NCBI GenBank assembly: GCA_036172665.1
Contig: CM069871.1
Span: 62,370,713 to 62,434,712 of the forward strand
Source of the DNA: Prosopocoilus inquinatus
Taxonomy: Eukaryota; Arthropoda; Insecta; Coleoptera; Lucanidae
Direction: 5' to 3'
DNA length: 64,000 nucleotides
In this document: piece after piece, positions 10,586 to 24,380 of the stretch
How the letters are laid out: the number at the start of each line of letters is the position of its first letter
Numbering within the stretch: position 1 is the first letter of the stretch
Notes under the pieces: generated by a model
Database searches by the model: none
Told to the model about the DNA's origin: nothing
Seen by the model: the letters and a program-made list of their open reading frames with translations, nothing else
Translations under genes and position numbers: made by a program

Positions 10586-13500
10586 AAAACAGTAAAGCAG
10601 CTGAATCTTTGTAATAACTGTTTACGTTCAGGCCACACAACTAAAAACTGCAGATCTGGATTTTGTAAAAAGTGCAAAGCTAAACATAACACTTTACTTC
10701 ATCCAGAATTATTATATACACGTGAACCAATTACATCAAAAACAATTCATCCAAATGCATCAACAACAATTTCGCCACAAGTTAGTTTCACAAGTCATTA
10801 TCCTAATCAACATGTTCTGCTTTCCACTGTATCAATTTTAGTTCCAGATGTTTTTGGCAACATTCATACTGCAAAAGCTTTACTTGACTGTGGTTCTCAG
10901 TCAAATTTTCTTACTTCAAAATTTTGCAAAAAGTTAGGATTAGAAGAACATTCAACAAACATGACCATTGGAGGAATCAATGGCGTTTCATCAGTCATTA
11001 AAAAAAAATGCAACATTGTGATATATTCACTCAATTATGAATTTTCTACTAATCTTTGTTGTTTTATTTTGCCCACAATTACAGGTAATTTGCCTTCATT
11101 CACTATCAACACCAGCTCATGGAATATTCCAGCCAACATTCAATTGGCAGATCCTCAATTCACCGAGCCTAGTGAAATAGATGTACTTATTGGTGCAGGT
11201 ATTTTTTGGAATATTCTTCATCATCAAAGAATTCAGTTGGGTAAGAATATGCCAGTTCTTCAAAACACAGAATTCGGTTGGATTATATCAGGTACCATCT
11301 CAGAATCCATTTCAAAAATTCATTGCAATTTTTCTAAAACTCACAGCAATCTTGATTCTGAATTGCAGAAATTTTGGGAGATAGAGGAAATTAATAACGA
11401 GCATTCTATGTCTTCAGATGATGTTTATTGCGAAAAACATTTCCTAGAAACGTTTTCTAGAAATGAAGAAGGACGGTTCATTGTTCGAATACCACTAAAA
11501 CATTCTGCTTCTAATTTAGGTAACTCAAAACCATTATCAATTAAACGTCAACAACAATTAGAACGTAAATTTTCATACGATTCTAATCTAAAATTTCAAT
11601 ATTCTCAATTCATAAAAGAATACATAGATTTAAACCACATGTCTCAAGTAAATTTAATTCCTTCCAATACAGCATATTTTTTGCCACATCATGGTGTTTT
11701 TAGACAAGAAAGTTTGACTACTAAACTAAGAGTAGTCTTTGATGGATCAGCGAATTCTGATTCAGGTTGGTCAGTTAATGATTTACAATTTACAGGGCCA
11801 CCCATTCAGAATGAAATATTTTCTATACTCATAAAATTCAGACAACATCCTTTTGCAGTTTCGGCAGATATAGAAAAAATGTATAGGCAGGTCGTCATTC
11901 ATCCTGATGACAGACATCTTCAAAATATTGTTTGGAGATTTAGTTCAGACGATCCAATTTCCATTTACACTTTAAATACAGTTACCTACGGCACTAGATC
12001 TGCTCCGTATTTAGCCATAAGATGCTTAAAGCAGTTGGCTCATGAATATCAAACAAAATCTTCTTTCGCATCTTCAATAATAAAAAATGATTTTTATGTT
12101 GATGATCTCATAACAGGTTTTGATTCTGAAACAGTTGCAATCAATGTATGTAAAGAAATTGCATCAATTCTAAATTCAGCATGTTTCCCATTAAGAAAAT
12201 GGAATTCTAATAGTCAGCTTTTCTTGCAAGAGTTTCAAAATGAAAATGAACCTGTGAGTGTTTTAAATTTAGGAGATAATGAGTTTTCAAAAACTTTAGG
12301 AATAAAATGGTACAGTAAATCTGATACATTAGGTTTTCAAATCAAAAATTTTGAAAATTCTTTATCAATTAATAAACGATCAATCTTATCTGACGTAGCA
12401 AGGATTTTTGATCCATTAGGTTTGTTAAGCCCATGCACTATTTTCTCAAAAATAATTATTCAAAAACTATGGTCTCTTAAATTAGATTGGAATGATCCTA
12501 TTCCAGACGATTTGAAAGCTACGTGGATACGATTCAGAAATAATTTAACAAAATTAAATCAACTCAAATTAGATAGGCACGTCATTTGTAAAAATTCTAC
12601 AGAAATCGAATTACATGGTTTCTGTGACGCGTCACAAAACGCATACGGTGCGTGTGTATACGTTCGCAGCATCGATCAAAAAGAAAAGATTTTAATTAAT
12701 CTCTTATGCGGAAAGACAAAGGTTGCTCCACTGAAATGTTTAACTATGCCAAGATTAGAATTGTGCAGTGCTTTGTTGTTAAGTCAATTAATTAACAAAG
12801 TACAAAAATCATTCACTATCGAATGCTCATATCATCTATGGTCAGATTCTCAAATAATATTACACTGGATTAACTCTCCATCTCATTCATTACCAATTTT
12901 TGTAAGAAATCGCATTTCTAAAATTCAAGAATTAACACAGATTAGTAATTGGAAGTACATAAACACAAAAGATAATCCTGCCGATCTTACATCACGAGGA
13001 ATTTCTCCTGAAAATTTACTCAAGTCTCAATTGTGGTGGAACGGCCCTTCATGGTTGTCTCTTCCAACTAATCATTGGCCATCATCCGCATTCTCAATTT
13101 CAATTAAATATTCTAAAAATAATGTTTGCTCAGCTACTGTTGAAAATAATTTTCAGATATTCGAAAGGTTTTCTAGTTTGAATAGGTTGAAAAGAACAAT
13201 GGCATACATTTTACGATTCATCTTAAACATTAAGAAACAAAAATCTGAACGGCCGTACGGATATTTGACTATTGCAGAATTAGATCTCAGTATGAAACAA
13301 TTAATAAAATTGTCACAACAAGACAGTTTTCCTCAAGAAATTAATTTATTACTAAATAATAAAAATTTAAAGCCAAAACACAATTTATTATCCCTTGCTC
13401 CGTTCATTGATACTGAAGGTTTATTAAGAGTCGGTGGTCGATTAAAAAACTCTTATTTAGATTTTGCTCAGAAACATCCTTTGATTTTATCGGGAAAACA

Positions 13501-14677
13501 TCGTTTAGCAAAACTAATTTTTGAAAATACGCATATAACATTACTTCATGCAGGTCCACAATTGTTATTATTTACAGTAAGACAGCATTTTTGGGTTACA
13601 TCTGGAATGAGTGTGGCTAAGTCAGTAGTGCGAGGTTGCATCAGATGTTTTAAATCTAAACCAAAATCTTTTGATCAAATAATGGCAAATTTGCCAAAAG
13701 AAAGAGTTACAGTTAATAATCCATTTTATATCACGGGAATAGATTATGCAGGGCCTTTTAATATAAAAGATCGCAAAGGTCGAGGTTCAAAGACTATAAA
13801 GGGCTACATTTGTCTTTTCATCTGCTTTTCTACTAAAGCTATGCATCTTGAACTTGTGACAGATTTATCAAGCGAAACATTCCTTGCTGCTTTGAGAAGA
13901 TTTGCATCACGAAGAGGCAAACCAGCTCATTTATATTCAGATAATGCAACAAATTTTATCGGAGCAGCTAAGAAACTATCTGCCTTGCATGAATTTTTCT
14001 CAAACTCTAAAACAGAAATAACAAATTATTGTACAAATGAAAATATAACCTGGCATTTTATTCCCCCAAACTCGCCTCATTTCGGAGGGCTTTGGGAATC
14101 AAACATAAAAAACATAAAACATCATTTATCAAGAGTAATTAATGACACAAAATTAACATATGAAGAATTTTACACAATCTTAACACAGATAGAAGCAACT
14201 TTAAATTCTAGACCTTTATACCCTCTGTCATCGGATGTTGATGATCTGCAGCCACTAACTCCAGCTCATTTCTTGATTGGCAAACCATTGACTGCTATTC
14301 CGGAACCGCAATTGCTGGACACACCAACAAACAGGCTGTCGCGTTTCCAGTTACAGCAACAGTTGGTACAAAGTTTTTGGAAGCGGTGGTCACAAGAATA
14401 TTTGTATCATCTGCAAGAAAGAAAGAAATGGAAGAGCAAAAATCCAGGGCTAAAGATTGGAAGTTTGGTAATAATCAAACAGGATAACTTACCTCCTTCC
14501 CAGTGGCTCCTTGGAAGAATAGTAGAGCTTCATCCCGGTGACGACAACGTAGTTCGAGTTGCTACAGTCAAGACTCATAAAGGCAATTTCAAGCGAGCAG
14601 TAGCGAAGTTGTGTCCCCTTCCAGTACCTGAAAATGGCAGTAGTGACAGTGAAATTGTGCATGTTAAAAACAGTTAA
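10565..14677 (+). pseudogene. pol: BEL/Pao pol, copy 1: PR, RT, RNase H, integrase (open, cut off from gag)
   Basis: An open frame continuing gag after the premature stop; the first in-frame ATG is only at 10961. In order: zinc knuckles CNNCLRSGHTTKNC and CKKCKAKHNTLLH; aspartic protease with LLDCGSQSNF; reverse transcriptase with YVDD at 12095-12106; RNase H/A17 block with FCDASQ and DNPADLTSRG; integrase HHCC zinc finger (THITLLH, CIRC); DDE core with Asp codons 13742-13744 and 13940-13942 and Glu 14096-14098; and a DUF5641-type C-terminus (FLIGKPL to the end). All catalytic residues I can check are present. The domain order PR-RT-RH-IN with the Peptidase_A17/DUF5641 pattern is BEL/Pao. Expression would need readthrough of the 10562 stop or internal initiation. 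Confidence 0.9.
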
Positions 14678-14763
14678 AATAATTCATTTTCATTATTACA
14701 ATCAGTTCATACTTACCTGCAATTTATGAATATTTGAACACTTTCTTAAAAAAAAAAAATGTT

Positions 14764-14778
14764 CAAGGCGGGGAGCTA
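14764..14778 (+). promoter_or_regulatory. Polypurine tract of BEL/Pao copy 1
   Basis: The purine-rich AAGGCGGGGAGC immediately precedes the 3' LTR. It is conserved in copy 2 and fits the plus-strand primer site. Confidence 0.8.
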
Positions 14779-14945
14779 TGTTAACACGATTTTTACGTTC
14801 ATTTTAATGAATCACATACACTTGTAAAAAAAAAAAACAATTGAAATATAAATAAAAAACTTTCATATAAAAAAAGGTAATTGTACCAGCGAAATTTTTC
14901 TGTAAACAAACACAAAGAAATACAGTCCACTATATCGAATCAACA
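14779..14945 (+). repeat. 3' LTR of BEL/Pao copy 1
   Basis: 167 bp, identical to the 5' LTR except for one A in the A-tract. Followed directly by the TATAC target duplication. Confidence 0.95.
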
Positions 14946-14950
14946 TATAC

Positions 14951-15779
14951 TATGTAGCTCGCAATCTTTAAGGATGTTTTTGATAATCGTTGTATAGCAC
15001 GTTTTCAAATACTCCAATAATTTATAAAACAAATTTATTGACAAATCCGTAAGCTCGAAAACATAATATACTTGTTACGGTCAGTGTCTGATAATGTCAA
15101 TCTAGCCTAACAGTAACAGAGGAACGGTTCACACAAATTGCCGCTATTCTGCTCTAGGGATTTTTTTTTAAATCCCACAATAATGAAAGTGTAAACAAAT
15201 ATAATTCTAAAAGAAAACAAAATGAATTCCAACATTCCTTTTCGCTTAGTAGCAACACACACAAACTCGAACAAAGTTGTTTTTTAAAAATGATTGAATA
15301 GGTTTACACGGAAAATGCTCGTTAATAAACGTGCAAAACCGTCCACGAAGTATTTATTATCCGGGCGTTTAGCAAGTCGTCCATAAATATTCGGGAGCGT
15401 TAAAAATTAAGCGAAAGCATCCGAAACGCGCGGGCAATTTTACACATGCACAGCATCTCATTCAGCACGGTCCGTGACCCACATAATACGAGGTAGAATG
15501 CAAATAAAACTAGTTGCGAGCAACATTCTCCCATGCAGGGTATCACATGCGTACAGAAAGCCAGGTACCGTTAAATTTAACATTACTCTCAGGTATTTCC
15601 ACTTGATAGTGTGATTTAATGATGCACGTTGATCATAGTGAACCGTCGAACGATTTATTGTTTATACTTCACACGCCACTTCTTTTAAGCACAGGCAGAA
15701 AAAAAATCAATTCAAGACCTACGAGGACGTCTCCATAAGTTTTTATCCTAACTCAGAAGGAAGTTGTAATTTCTTTATA
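14951..15779. other. Intronic DNA, GC-richer patch, no gene seen
   Basis: No coding region recognised. The stretch 15340-15560 is richer in CpG than its surroundings (AAACGCGCGGGC, CACGGTCCGTGACCC) and may be a regulatory island, but I see no specific motif. Confidence 0.3.
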
Positions 15780-17703
15780 CCGGCTGTTTCAAATTGAATG
15801 TGCATTGAAGGGATCTCCTAAACCGTAAGAGATACAAATTCGTTTAAATGGAAGAAAAGTTGCACGAATCAATGCTTAATTCGTATCCATTCAGAGAATG
15901 ATTTTTTTCTTATTTCTTCTTGAGATATTAATAAAAATTAAAAAATGAATTTTCTTTTTCTCTCTATCTCTCTTTTATTATACACAATTTTGAAATTCTG
16001 ATTTAACTTTCTACAGGCACTTTTTGATTCTGCTTCGAATAGGGGTAACAGAATTGAAGTCAAACGTTTCGTCTTTCAGCGATCATCATCAGTTTCGATT
16101 TTTTAAATACAATTTATGTGTTTTTATTGTTCCATTCGTTAGCATTTCTTCTCCTGATTATAACGGTACATCACACTTAATAGTTGATATTAATCTGAAG
16201 CTTAAATAATACAGATTTTTATATGAAAATTTTATTTAATACATAATTTCAAATTTTTAATTCATTTTCTTAGCTATAGCGTAAGTTATAATAAACTATT
16301 TAAAGTTTTTCTGTATCGTTATTTTAATAATGCACTGCACTTACTAAAATGAATTTTTACCGACAAATATCTAGTGGTTCTAATATAATTTGCTTGATTT
16401 GTATTTGTATTTCAGCTTTGGTATAGGAATGAGAAAGGCTTGTTTTTAATTTTGACGCGCACTGTCGAGTTAAAAGAAAAAGTGAATACTAATTATACTG
16501 AAAACATTTAGATATTACTGAATAGTGCCTTCTACAAAGACATTGGCAGTTAAAAACGAATATTTTTTTGATAAAGTTGAAAGATACTTTCTATAACAAT
16601 GTAATTTTTTAAGTTTCTTTAGCACTCAATGACTCTCAACACATCACTATCTTTAATTTTTTTTTAATATGGTTAAGTAGGCTTTATATTTTGGACATGG
16701 AAACAGTGAATAGCATTAAGATAAATAATAAGAAGGAACTAAGATTCTTGCAAAAATGTTTCGCGAAATCATGTTCGACGCGCTAGATAACACATAGGAT
16801 TAAGGACGAATGTGTCCTTGAAAACAGTGGCGGACATTTCGAGGATTTACTTTAATTTATTTATTTCACAAACTCATGTTTTTCTTATATAAATTTTATT
16901 CAACTTATTTATTTTGTTCTTGTAATTTAATATGTTTATACTGCTGTTTATTTGGTTAGTTTTAACAACCTAATATCATTTAGTCAATATTTATTGATTT
17001 TTCCTCTTCCGATAACTGAATGTTAGTTGCTAATACTTAACAAATAAAGAAAGTGGTTAGGAATAAATTTATTTATTAAGAAAAACATGACGAAATTATA
17101 TCAGTTTTTTTTGTCATATTCTAACTTTACTTGAAAAAAAAAAGGTATTAAGTATAAAACTCACTGAAATCACCAGAAAAAAATGTTATCGACTAGAATA
17201 ATAAAAAGATAAGAAAACGAACCAAAAAGTTGAAATTATACATTAAATAAAATTTTCATATAAAATCTGAATTATTTAAGTTTCAAATTAATATCAACTA
17301 TTAAGTGTGATATATCATTACAATCAGAAGAAAAAATGGTATCGAGTAGAATAATAAACAGATATAAGTTGTATTTAAAAAGTCGAAATTGATGATGGTC
17401 GTGGAAAGACAAAACGTTTGACTTCAATTCTACCACTCCCATTCGAAGCAGAATCAAAAAGTGCCTGTAGAAAGTTAAATCAGAGTTTCAAAATTATGTA
17501 TAATAAAAGAGATATATAAAGAAAAAGAAAATCGATTCTTTTACATTTTTATTAATATCTCAAGAAGAAATAAGAAAAAAATCATTCTCTCAATGGATAC
17601 GAATTAGGCAAAGATTCGTGCAACTTTTCTTCCATTTAACCATATTTGTATCTCTTACGGTTTAAGAGATCCTTTCAGTACACACCCAATTTGAAACAGC
17701 CGG
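15780..17703. mobile_element. TA-flanked DNA element with about 490-bp inverted repeats
   Basis: The ends are CCGGCTGTTTCAAATTG and its reverse complement, flanked by TA on both sides. The left arm (15780 to about 16270) and right arm (about 17215-17703) match in inverted orientation over about 490 bp at roughly 85% identity by eye, leaving a 950-bp AT-rich centre without transposase. The TA duplication suggests mobilisation by a Tc1/mariner-like transposase. A short relative with the same ends lies at 57797-58138. Confidence 0.85.
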
Positions 17704-17728
17704 TATAGCCATGATTTTAGTGCGAAGT

Positions 17729-17910
17729 TAGGGATGTGTAGTGAAACAATTGAAGAAATTTCATTGAGGAAATTTCCTGAAATTTCAACACTTTTCGAGG
17801 CTGCCAAAAGAGTGGAAATTTCTAAGTTTTTGAAATTTCAGTGAAATATCCTTAAATGTCGGAAATTTCTTTCTTGTTTGGAAATTTTACGGAAATTTTA
17901 TTGAACTTTC
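17729..17910. mobile_element. Possible one end of a hAT-like element
   Basis: Starts TAGGGATGTGTAGTGAAAC and is followed by a cluster of palindromic GAAATTTC/GGAAATTT octamers. The confirmed hAT-like element at 50701 has the same design (TAGTGATGCG, then repeated palindromic ACTCGAGT). I found no matching right end, so this may be a truncated or solo end. Confidence 0.35.
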
Positions 17911-18359
17911 CTAATGTCAATCGTTAATCGTTACGTTTTGGAAACAGAATACCGTTGATACTTGTTAAGCTTTTTACAGTTAACAAATCGGGATAGAATT
18001 GGTAGAATGCACCGTACTTAACGTACGCAATGATCACGACTACCAACCCGATTAATTTATCGTAAAATAGACGATATAATTTTTACTTGCAGCTAAATTT
18101 TGTTAGTATTGCGATTGTGATTTTTATTGCCGTTGTTAGAATCTTGATTATTATTTAATTACTTATAACATAAACTTAGAACTACCATTTAAAGTTTATA
18201 CTATCTAGGATAAACAGTGGCGTTACTAAAAGTCAAGTCACCGGTTTGCAAAATTTTTCCAACACCTTCAATTATTACAATATTGTAATATATTATATTT
18301 AACTGCTTACTTTCAATGCTAAATAAATCAAGACTGCTTAATTATTGCTTTTGTATTAT

Positions 18360-19245
18360 TCTATTTCTAAAAAGTGACAAGAGTTGTTAAAATTTTAGTT
18401 AGAAAAGCTACTGAAAACTAGCGCTAAGCGCAGTACGCTTAAACTATTTATTTCTCGAAAACTTTTTTGAAGGAATTACAAAATTAATTGCGACTGCAGC
18501 TTAACAGATGACGCTGCTTATGTTTCGCTTTTTGCTTTTTAAATTTCCTTGAAACTTGTTTTTAACAATTTATTTATTCGAAATTGTTTTTTTATAACGT
18601 CATTTCTTAAATATTTTTTTGCCATTTTCAGTAACCACTTTGATATTGTTTCCCGACATAGTTATGACACGTGGAAACAGGTGGCGCCGCAAATGTTTTT
18701 CCTTTATTCAAAGTTGTCTTAAAAACATTATTTTTCAACGATTTGAAATTTGTTTTCAGCTCTTTTGAAACTGACTGAACTGTCAAAACTTTTGGTTAGA
18801 AAGTCTACCGAAAGCCAGCGCTAAGCGCACTAAGGTTTAAACTATTTATTTTTCGAACACTTTCTTGAAGAAATTTGTTTACAGCTGTTTTGAGACTCTC
18901 TTCCAGAATTTAAAGACATTTTACTCTAAAAAATTTCAGTGAAACTTTTTTTCTTAACCGTTTCTGTTCAAATTTATTTATTCGAAGTTGCTTTTTCGCA
19001 ACATCATTTCTTAATTCTTTTTGCCGATTTTCAGTAACCTTGGAATTGTTTCCCCCTACAATTATGACTCATCGTAACAGGCGGTGCTACAAATGTTCTT
19101 CTTTATTCAAAGTTCTATTTTATGAAAGTTGTTCTTGAACGTTTTGGAATTCGATTTCAGCTCAGTTCTGAACCTGTCGGAATAAGAGGATATAAAATTA
19201 AAAATTAACTACGGCCAGAGATTAACAACTGGCGCTACTCATGTT
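18360..19245. repeat. About 400-bp imperfect direct tandem duplication
   Basis: Two diverged copies of a unit of about 400 bp: GCGCTAAGCGCA at 18421 and 18818, CAGTAACC and AACAGGYGGYGC blocks likewise paired, plus a partial third copy before 19245. The third copy runs into the transposase pseudogene. No coding frame is kept. Confidence 0.65.
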
Positions 19246-19935
19246 TGAAATTTATTTGACAGATCTCTGGCAACGTGAGGTCCACCATTCTCCTGCATGC
19301 CACAATTCAGAAAAATGGTCTCCAGCAGCGCATTTATTGATAATTGTTGAATGGGAACTAAGTCTGAACGGGCGTCGAAACAGATTCCTCAGCAGTACAT
19401 TCTTGACCCTCCACCAAGTAGTTCCCTTCCAGAGATATTTCAAGCAGCAAATTTTTCTCCGCGCCATGCTTGTTCCCGATCATACGGTAATTTTAAGCTC
19501 ACTTTCATCTCATCGGTAAATAGACTCGTTTCCAATCGTCTATGGACCAGTGTTCATGTTTTCTCGCAAATGTTAATCTGGTCATTCTGTGTCCTATGGC
19601 GAGCAGCAGTGCAATTACAGGCCTTCTATTGGCTAGCCCTGATTCTCTTAGCATTCTCCTATCAGTTAACAGTTGATATCCTCATTTATGACTGTTACAA
19701 CTTCATTACTAAGCTCCGAACCTGTACACCTCCTGTTTCTTAAAACCTGTTGCCGAAGAAAGTGCTCATCCCTTATACTTGTAGCCCTCTTTGTACCATA
19801 TTCAAGTGTTCTTGCGTATGCCTCAGTTTCTCTGTACCTTCTAATCATCCGACTAAGTAATGAATGGTCAACGCCTTGTAAATTAGCTATATATCGCATA
19901 CTTCGTAAGTTGATGCTCTTACGAACCCTCAGTGG
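19245..19935 (-). pseudogene. Tc1/mariner-like transposase, decayed
   Basis: Minus-strand frames together give a Tc1-type transposase. The helix-turn-helix part reads LQGVDHSLLSRMIRRYRET then KRATSIRD (about 19890-19760). It is followed by TVNRRLLREAGL, the catalytic-core block LFTDE near 19520, GGGSRMYC, and PHVARDL near 19270 (from the usual NARPHVAR). The reading frame is broken by at least one frameshift and internal stops, and the start is degraded. No terminal repeats were identified. A dead copy, useful only as a sign of a Tc1 source for the TA-flanked elements around it. Confidence 0.85.
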
Positions 19936-20468
19936 ATAAATATCGTGGCCGATTCAAGACTTTGAGATGCAAGAATATAAACTTATATTCTGTTTAACAC
20001 TAAATAGTTTCCAAAATTTATTACGCCAGAAAACCAATAATTAATTATGTTTAACTTGAATTTAAATTTAATCTTAATCGTATCTTAATGAAATAATTTC
20101 GTCTAACGAAGAGTTTGATAGATTAACAAGGCGTAATAATGATCAAAGTTTATTTATTTAAGTCAAGTGTGATTTAGTACAAAACATCAGTAACTTAGTA
20201 AAGTAAAAATGAAATAAAAAAGCAAGTAGTACGTTATAATTTTTAACAGGAGTTTATGTGTAAAATTCGCAATTAATTTTTATAAATATAAAAACTTTCT
20301 GTTATGCAAAAAATTGTATTTAAAAAGTTTTACGTTTAGACAGTCACTTGCTGAATTATATCTCAGCCCTGATAATAGCTGAGCTTAAACCATGTAGTTG
20401 ACGATTAGAAATCGGAGAGGTATTTTTCTGATAAAAAAAAGTATTCAACATACAATCTTTCTCTCTCC

Positions 20469-20486
20469 CTCACACACACACACACT
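20469..20486. repeat. (CA)n microsatellite
   Basis: Short CT-rich then CACACACACACACAC run. Confidence 0.9.
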
Positions 20487-21781
20487 GAAATTTATCTTTG
20501 TTTACATAAAAATATACTCACGGATTATAAAAGTAATTCAAATCAGCCATCTGTCAACATGGTATAATATTGGAAACGATAACTTTATTTATTTCTTATA
20601 CTGCATAAAACGTCGTTCATAAAACGAGATAAACAGGTACATACAATAATTTTGATTCAGAACATTCAACAAGCAGAGAAATAAAAATTGAGAAAAAGAA
20701 TAAGAACGGAAAAATATTTCACCAAATTAAATTTGCAATAAGACAAGAAGGTTGTCTTATACATATTAAAAAAAAACAATTACTTCGAGACTGGCATAGA
20801 GAAGTAATCATGATTAGGAAACCAGAACAACTAGAAAAACGTAATAACAGAAAATTGAGGACAAAAATGAAAATTCTTAGAAGAATTCTTAGAAGAATGA
20901 AAAATCTTAGAAAGATAGAAAAGAGAATAGTAGAACGATAAAATACGCGAGGAAATATTTGTTTTAAATATTAAATTTAAAATTTATGACTGAAAATACA
21001 TAAAAAGGTTAGGAGTCATATAAAAAAAACACCAATCAAAGAACACTGGAGAAAGATTAAAAAAAGGCCAGGTTATTTTGTATACAATTTCGAATGTGAA
21101 AATATTTCGCACTATCTGCCATACGAAACTGTGTTCTGGATCGAGCGAATTACTTTCGCATACAAATTTTATTCGAATTATTCATTGTTGAAATATTTTA
21201 CAAAGATGTGGAGAATCGAGGCCCAGTTATTACACCCTAACGAGATAGATAGGCTTAATAATAAACCTTCTAAACAGGAGTAGACTTTACAGCAAATATA
21301 AAACCACCAGTTTATTCTCATAGATCTTCTGGTTACGATTCTAATCGATTAAATACACATACATGAAATAGGAGCTCAAGAAACTTGGCACGGATTCAAA
21401 ACATCATGATGATCTGTACAAATAATGAAACTGAGAAGATGAAGTAGCATTGTAACGAAATGTCCGCCCTAGGTTTCTGTCGATTCAGTCGGAAACAAAA
21501 AAATGAAACGTCTGATTTTCATTTAAAAATAATCACAAACATTATTCCGATTTCGTAATATTTCAGTATTGAAGCACAGTTTGAATTGAATTGAATCGAT
21601 TTACGTAATTCGGAAATTTACTAGATCCAATTAGGTTGTTTACTCATTGTCAGAAAATTAAAAACTCCAATCATATTTTTCCAATTTCAGTGCTAAAGTG
21701 GTGAAGAAAGACTTTATTAATACCGATCAAAATAAATCACCGATAGAATCCATATCACTGATTACCAGGAAAATGTTTCTG

Positions 21782-22039
21782 ATTGCCTAAAGAAATATCG
21801 GTTATTTTTCGGGACGAGTTGATACTACGTGAAATAACAACGGTAAGACATGTCATGCTGCTTTGAACAGGAGTATTAATTCTAAAAATTTTATTGCATT
21901 TTAACTGCACTATTTACAAAGCGTTCATGCAATAAAATTTTAAAATTACCGTTAAAAGCAGCGTGACGTGTCTCATCGTTGTTACTCGACATGGTATCAA
22001 CCGGCCTCGAAAAATTAAATCGATATTTCTTTAGGTAAT
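21782..22039. mobile_element. Hairpin MITE, arms about 110 bp
   Basis: The left arm starts ATTGCCTAAAGAAATATCGG and the right arm ends CGATATTTCTTTAGGTAAT. The arms pair over about 110 bp with a loop of roughly 35 bp containing TTGCATTTTAACTGCACTA. No coding content; if transcribed it would fold into a long hairpin. Confidence 0.75.
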
Positions 22040-24380
22040 TCGCTATTATTTTATGTTCGTAATTATTTTATTGGTGGACTTAAATTGTAAGTAAGATTCA
22101 TTCCACGCTCCAATTCGATGAGCAATTTTCGACGACCTCTAATTTAATGCAAAAGCATAAACATGCGTACGACTGACCACAGACTGAGCTTACCGTTCGT
22201 AGAGACGTTAATTCGCATGTTTCACCAAATCGCCACCCACAGGTTGTTGATGCCATTATCGGTTTCTTGACTTTCTTGATAATATACTTGGTGTCGGTTT
22301 CTTTTTTAATGTAAACATTTAGATTGTCATAAAAAGATGTACCTTCACCTTTGTGCTCTAAACACGTTTGATAGCGTTACTGGACAACTACGAACTAAAC
22401 TTGAAATCAATAACGTGTGGAAAATTACGTTAAACCTGCTAAACTGAGTTACTGTTAAATTGATAACTTTGATGGATGTGGCTAATGCGATGAACAGAAA
22501 TATTATTGGCAGAAAATTAAATGGCAATTACGGAGTGGTGGATGAAAATAAATTATTCAAGATGTAACCGAGAGCTTGTTTCTAGGAAACTCAAGGCGTG
22601 TTCGTATTATTGGCAAAGGGATTAGATAAATTAAAGATTAAGGTAATTAAGAAAGCAATGGTGCGTGTACACAGACCAATGAGAATAAAGAAGAAATCAC
22701 AGTGATACTGAAAATAGCTCCAGTGAAATAATTCAAATAAATGATGTAGAACTTAATATTAAGTGAGTAAAACAGAATAATTATGTTAAAAACGTATACA
22801 GCTGATCTGAATACCGTTGATGGTGTGATACCCCATCAATGTTTGAGACAATATAAACCGAGTGTTGAATCAAATTGAAATTTAAGTGTTAAAAATTAAA
22901 ACCGGAGTATTTGGATACTTTTATAAGTAAATCGATATTTAATTTTATTATTTTATAAAAATTAGGACTGCAACACTTAACCTGAATATTTCTTTAATAT
23001 CATGCTTTTTGCAAACAATGAAATATTAGATTGTGTTTGAGAATGAATGGGTTTTTGAAGAGCAAGTAATTAATCAAGTTAATTCATGTATGTGTCTATT
23101 TTGATCCGTCTATTTAAAATTTATTTATCTGGACAGCAGGCACAGCTGTAGAAGCCTGATAATTACAGAGCACAGAATTAACCGACTGTTATCTCGCGTG
23201 TAGCCCTGAAATTAAGTCTCAGTATTGTACAAGTTGCAATCTCTTCAACTTTAACTTTAGATGTTGGAGTGGAATAATTGATTACTAAAAGAAACATGTT
23301 TAGTTTTTACATTATAACTACGCAAAGTGTTTCTTGAGTGAAACTGACCTATAATAGTTTTATGTATAATGATATGACATGCAGTATGTCAAACTTGTAA
23401 CATGAATAATGAGACGCTTACAGATATAAATACTTTTAATAATGAGTCACGGAAAGTTTCACAACTTGAGTACAGATTAAGAGATTCTAAATTAGCAAGC
23501 AAGTGAAGATAAGTATGTTTCATAAAAGTCGAATCAATTTACTTAGTTTAACTTCTACTAATGGAATGTAAAACAGAAATCAATGAAAGATCTTCAAAAA
23601 GAAGTTACAGCACAACAAATTTATTGCTAAGGTTTTATTAAATTCGTTTCCATTTTTTAGTTACTGTAGACGTAATTAAGTAAGAATACTATGTTCACAA
23701 AAAGAAATGTTCAAAATAGAATTTTCTATAGAATTAACTGAGTTTAATGGTACGAAAATAAAGACTGGGAAAACGAAACACTACTTACATGAAGAACATA
23801 AATTTTAAGTAAATTTTTGCAGCAAAGCAAAACGTGTCAGAAATTTAAATACAGTTGAGTACACTTTGAAACCACTTCAGAAACACATAATTAAGTCTCC
23901 CTCACACAACCCCATGACACGTGCCTTCGCATATGAATGACTTTGATCAAAGCGAACAGAAAATATGAAGAAGTGAACGAGAGAGTCAATTATTTCCTCC
24001 TTAGTTAACTCGTCCGCAAACAAAATTGATAAACCATATTACTTAATAAAGTTTCCAAGAATAAAATTAGAAAAATTATGTGTCCCGTTTGTAGTAATAA
24101 ATTGAAAATATAAATGAGAAAATCTTAAAAAGAAGAACGGAAATATTAATTATTTTCCCATTACTTACATCCCAATGATAAAATTTGTTACTGCAGAGCC
24201 ATAAAATATAAAAAAAAAAACCTAAAGTTTGTCCCCCGTAAATAAATACATCTTATTTAATGAATAGAAAAATAAATAAGGAAATGGAAATCGAATTCAT
24301 TATAATAATTCGCTCGAGAAAGATCAAAAACATTACTCTAGATTTGATTTAAAAAATGTTTAAAATGTATGCAATCTATA

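Larger units (their letters stand above)
8915..14945 (+). mobile_element. BEL/Pao LTR retrotransposon, copy 1 (6031 bp)
   Basis: A complete-length element bounded by 168- and 167-bp LTRs that begin TGTTAACACG and end CGAATCAACA. Perfect 5-bp target duplications TATAC flank it (8910-8914 and 14946-14950). The primer-binding site is at 9093-9112, gag-pol at 9383-14677, and a purine-rich tract just before the 3' LTR. There is no envelope frame. The two LTRs differ only in A-tract length (13 versus 12), so the insertion is recent. The polyprotein is interrupted by a stop inside a 105-bp templated insertion (see that entry). It lies antisense to the host gene, in the inferred intron between 26123 and 7940. 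Confidence 0.95.
19950..23900. other. Long AT-rich intron, no gene seen
   Basis: About 4 kb with no supported coding region. Contains a (CA)n microsatellite at 20470-20485 and a hairpin MITE at 21782-22039. If the inferred gene model is right, this lies inside the intron between 26123 and 7940. Confidence 0.5.

Noticed and set aside
10371..10692. Minus-strand ORFs around 10371-10692 resembling Gag zinc-knuckle text
   Set aside because: Created by the inverted templated insertion; they read the inverted copies and are not a separate gene.
16024..17457. Matching 61-codon ORFs in the two arms (16024-16209 plus and 17272-17457 minus) as a conserved small protein
   Set aside because: They are the same stretch of the inverted arms. 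Amino-acid changes between them are frequent and radical, as expected for neutral drift.
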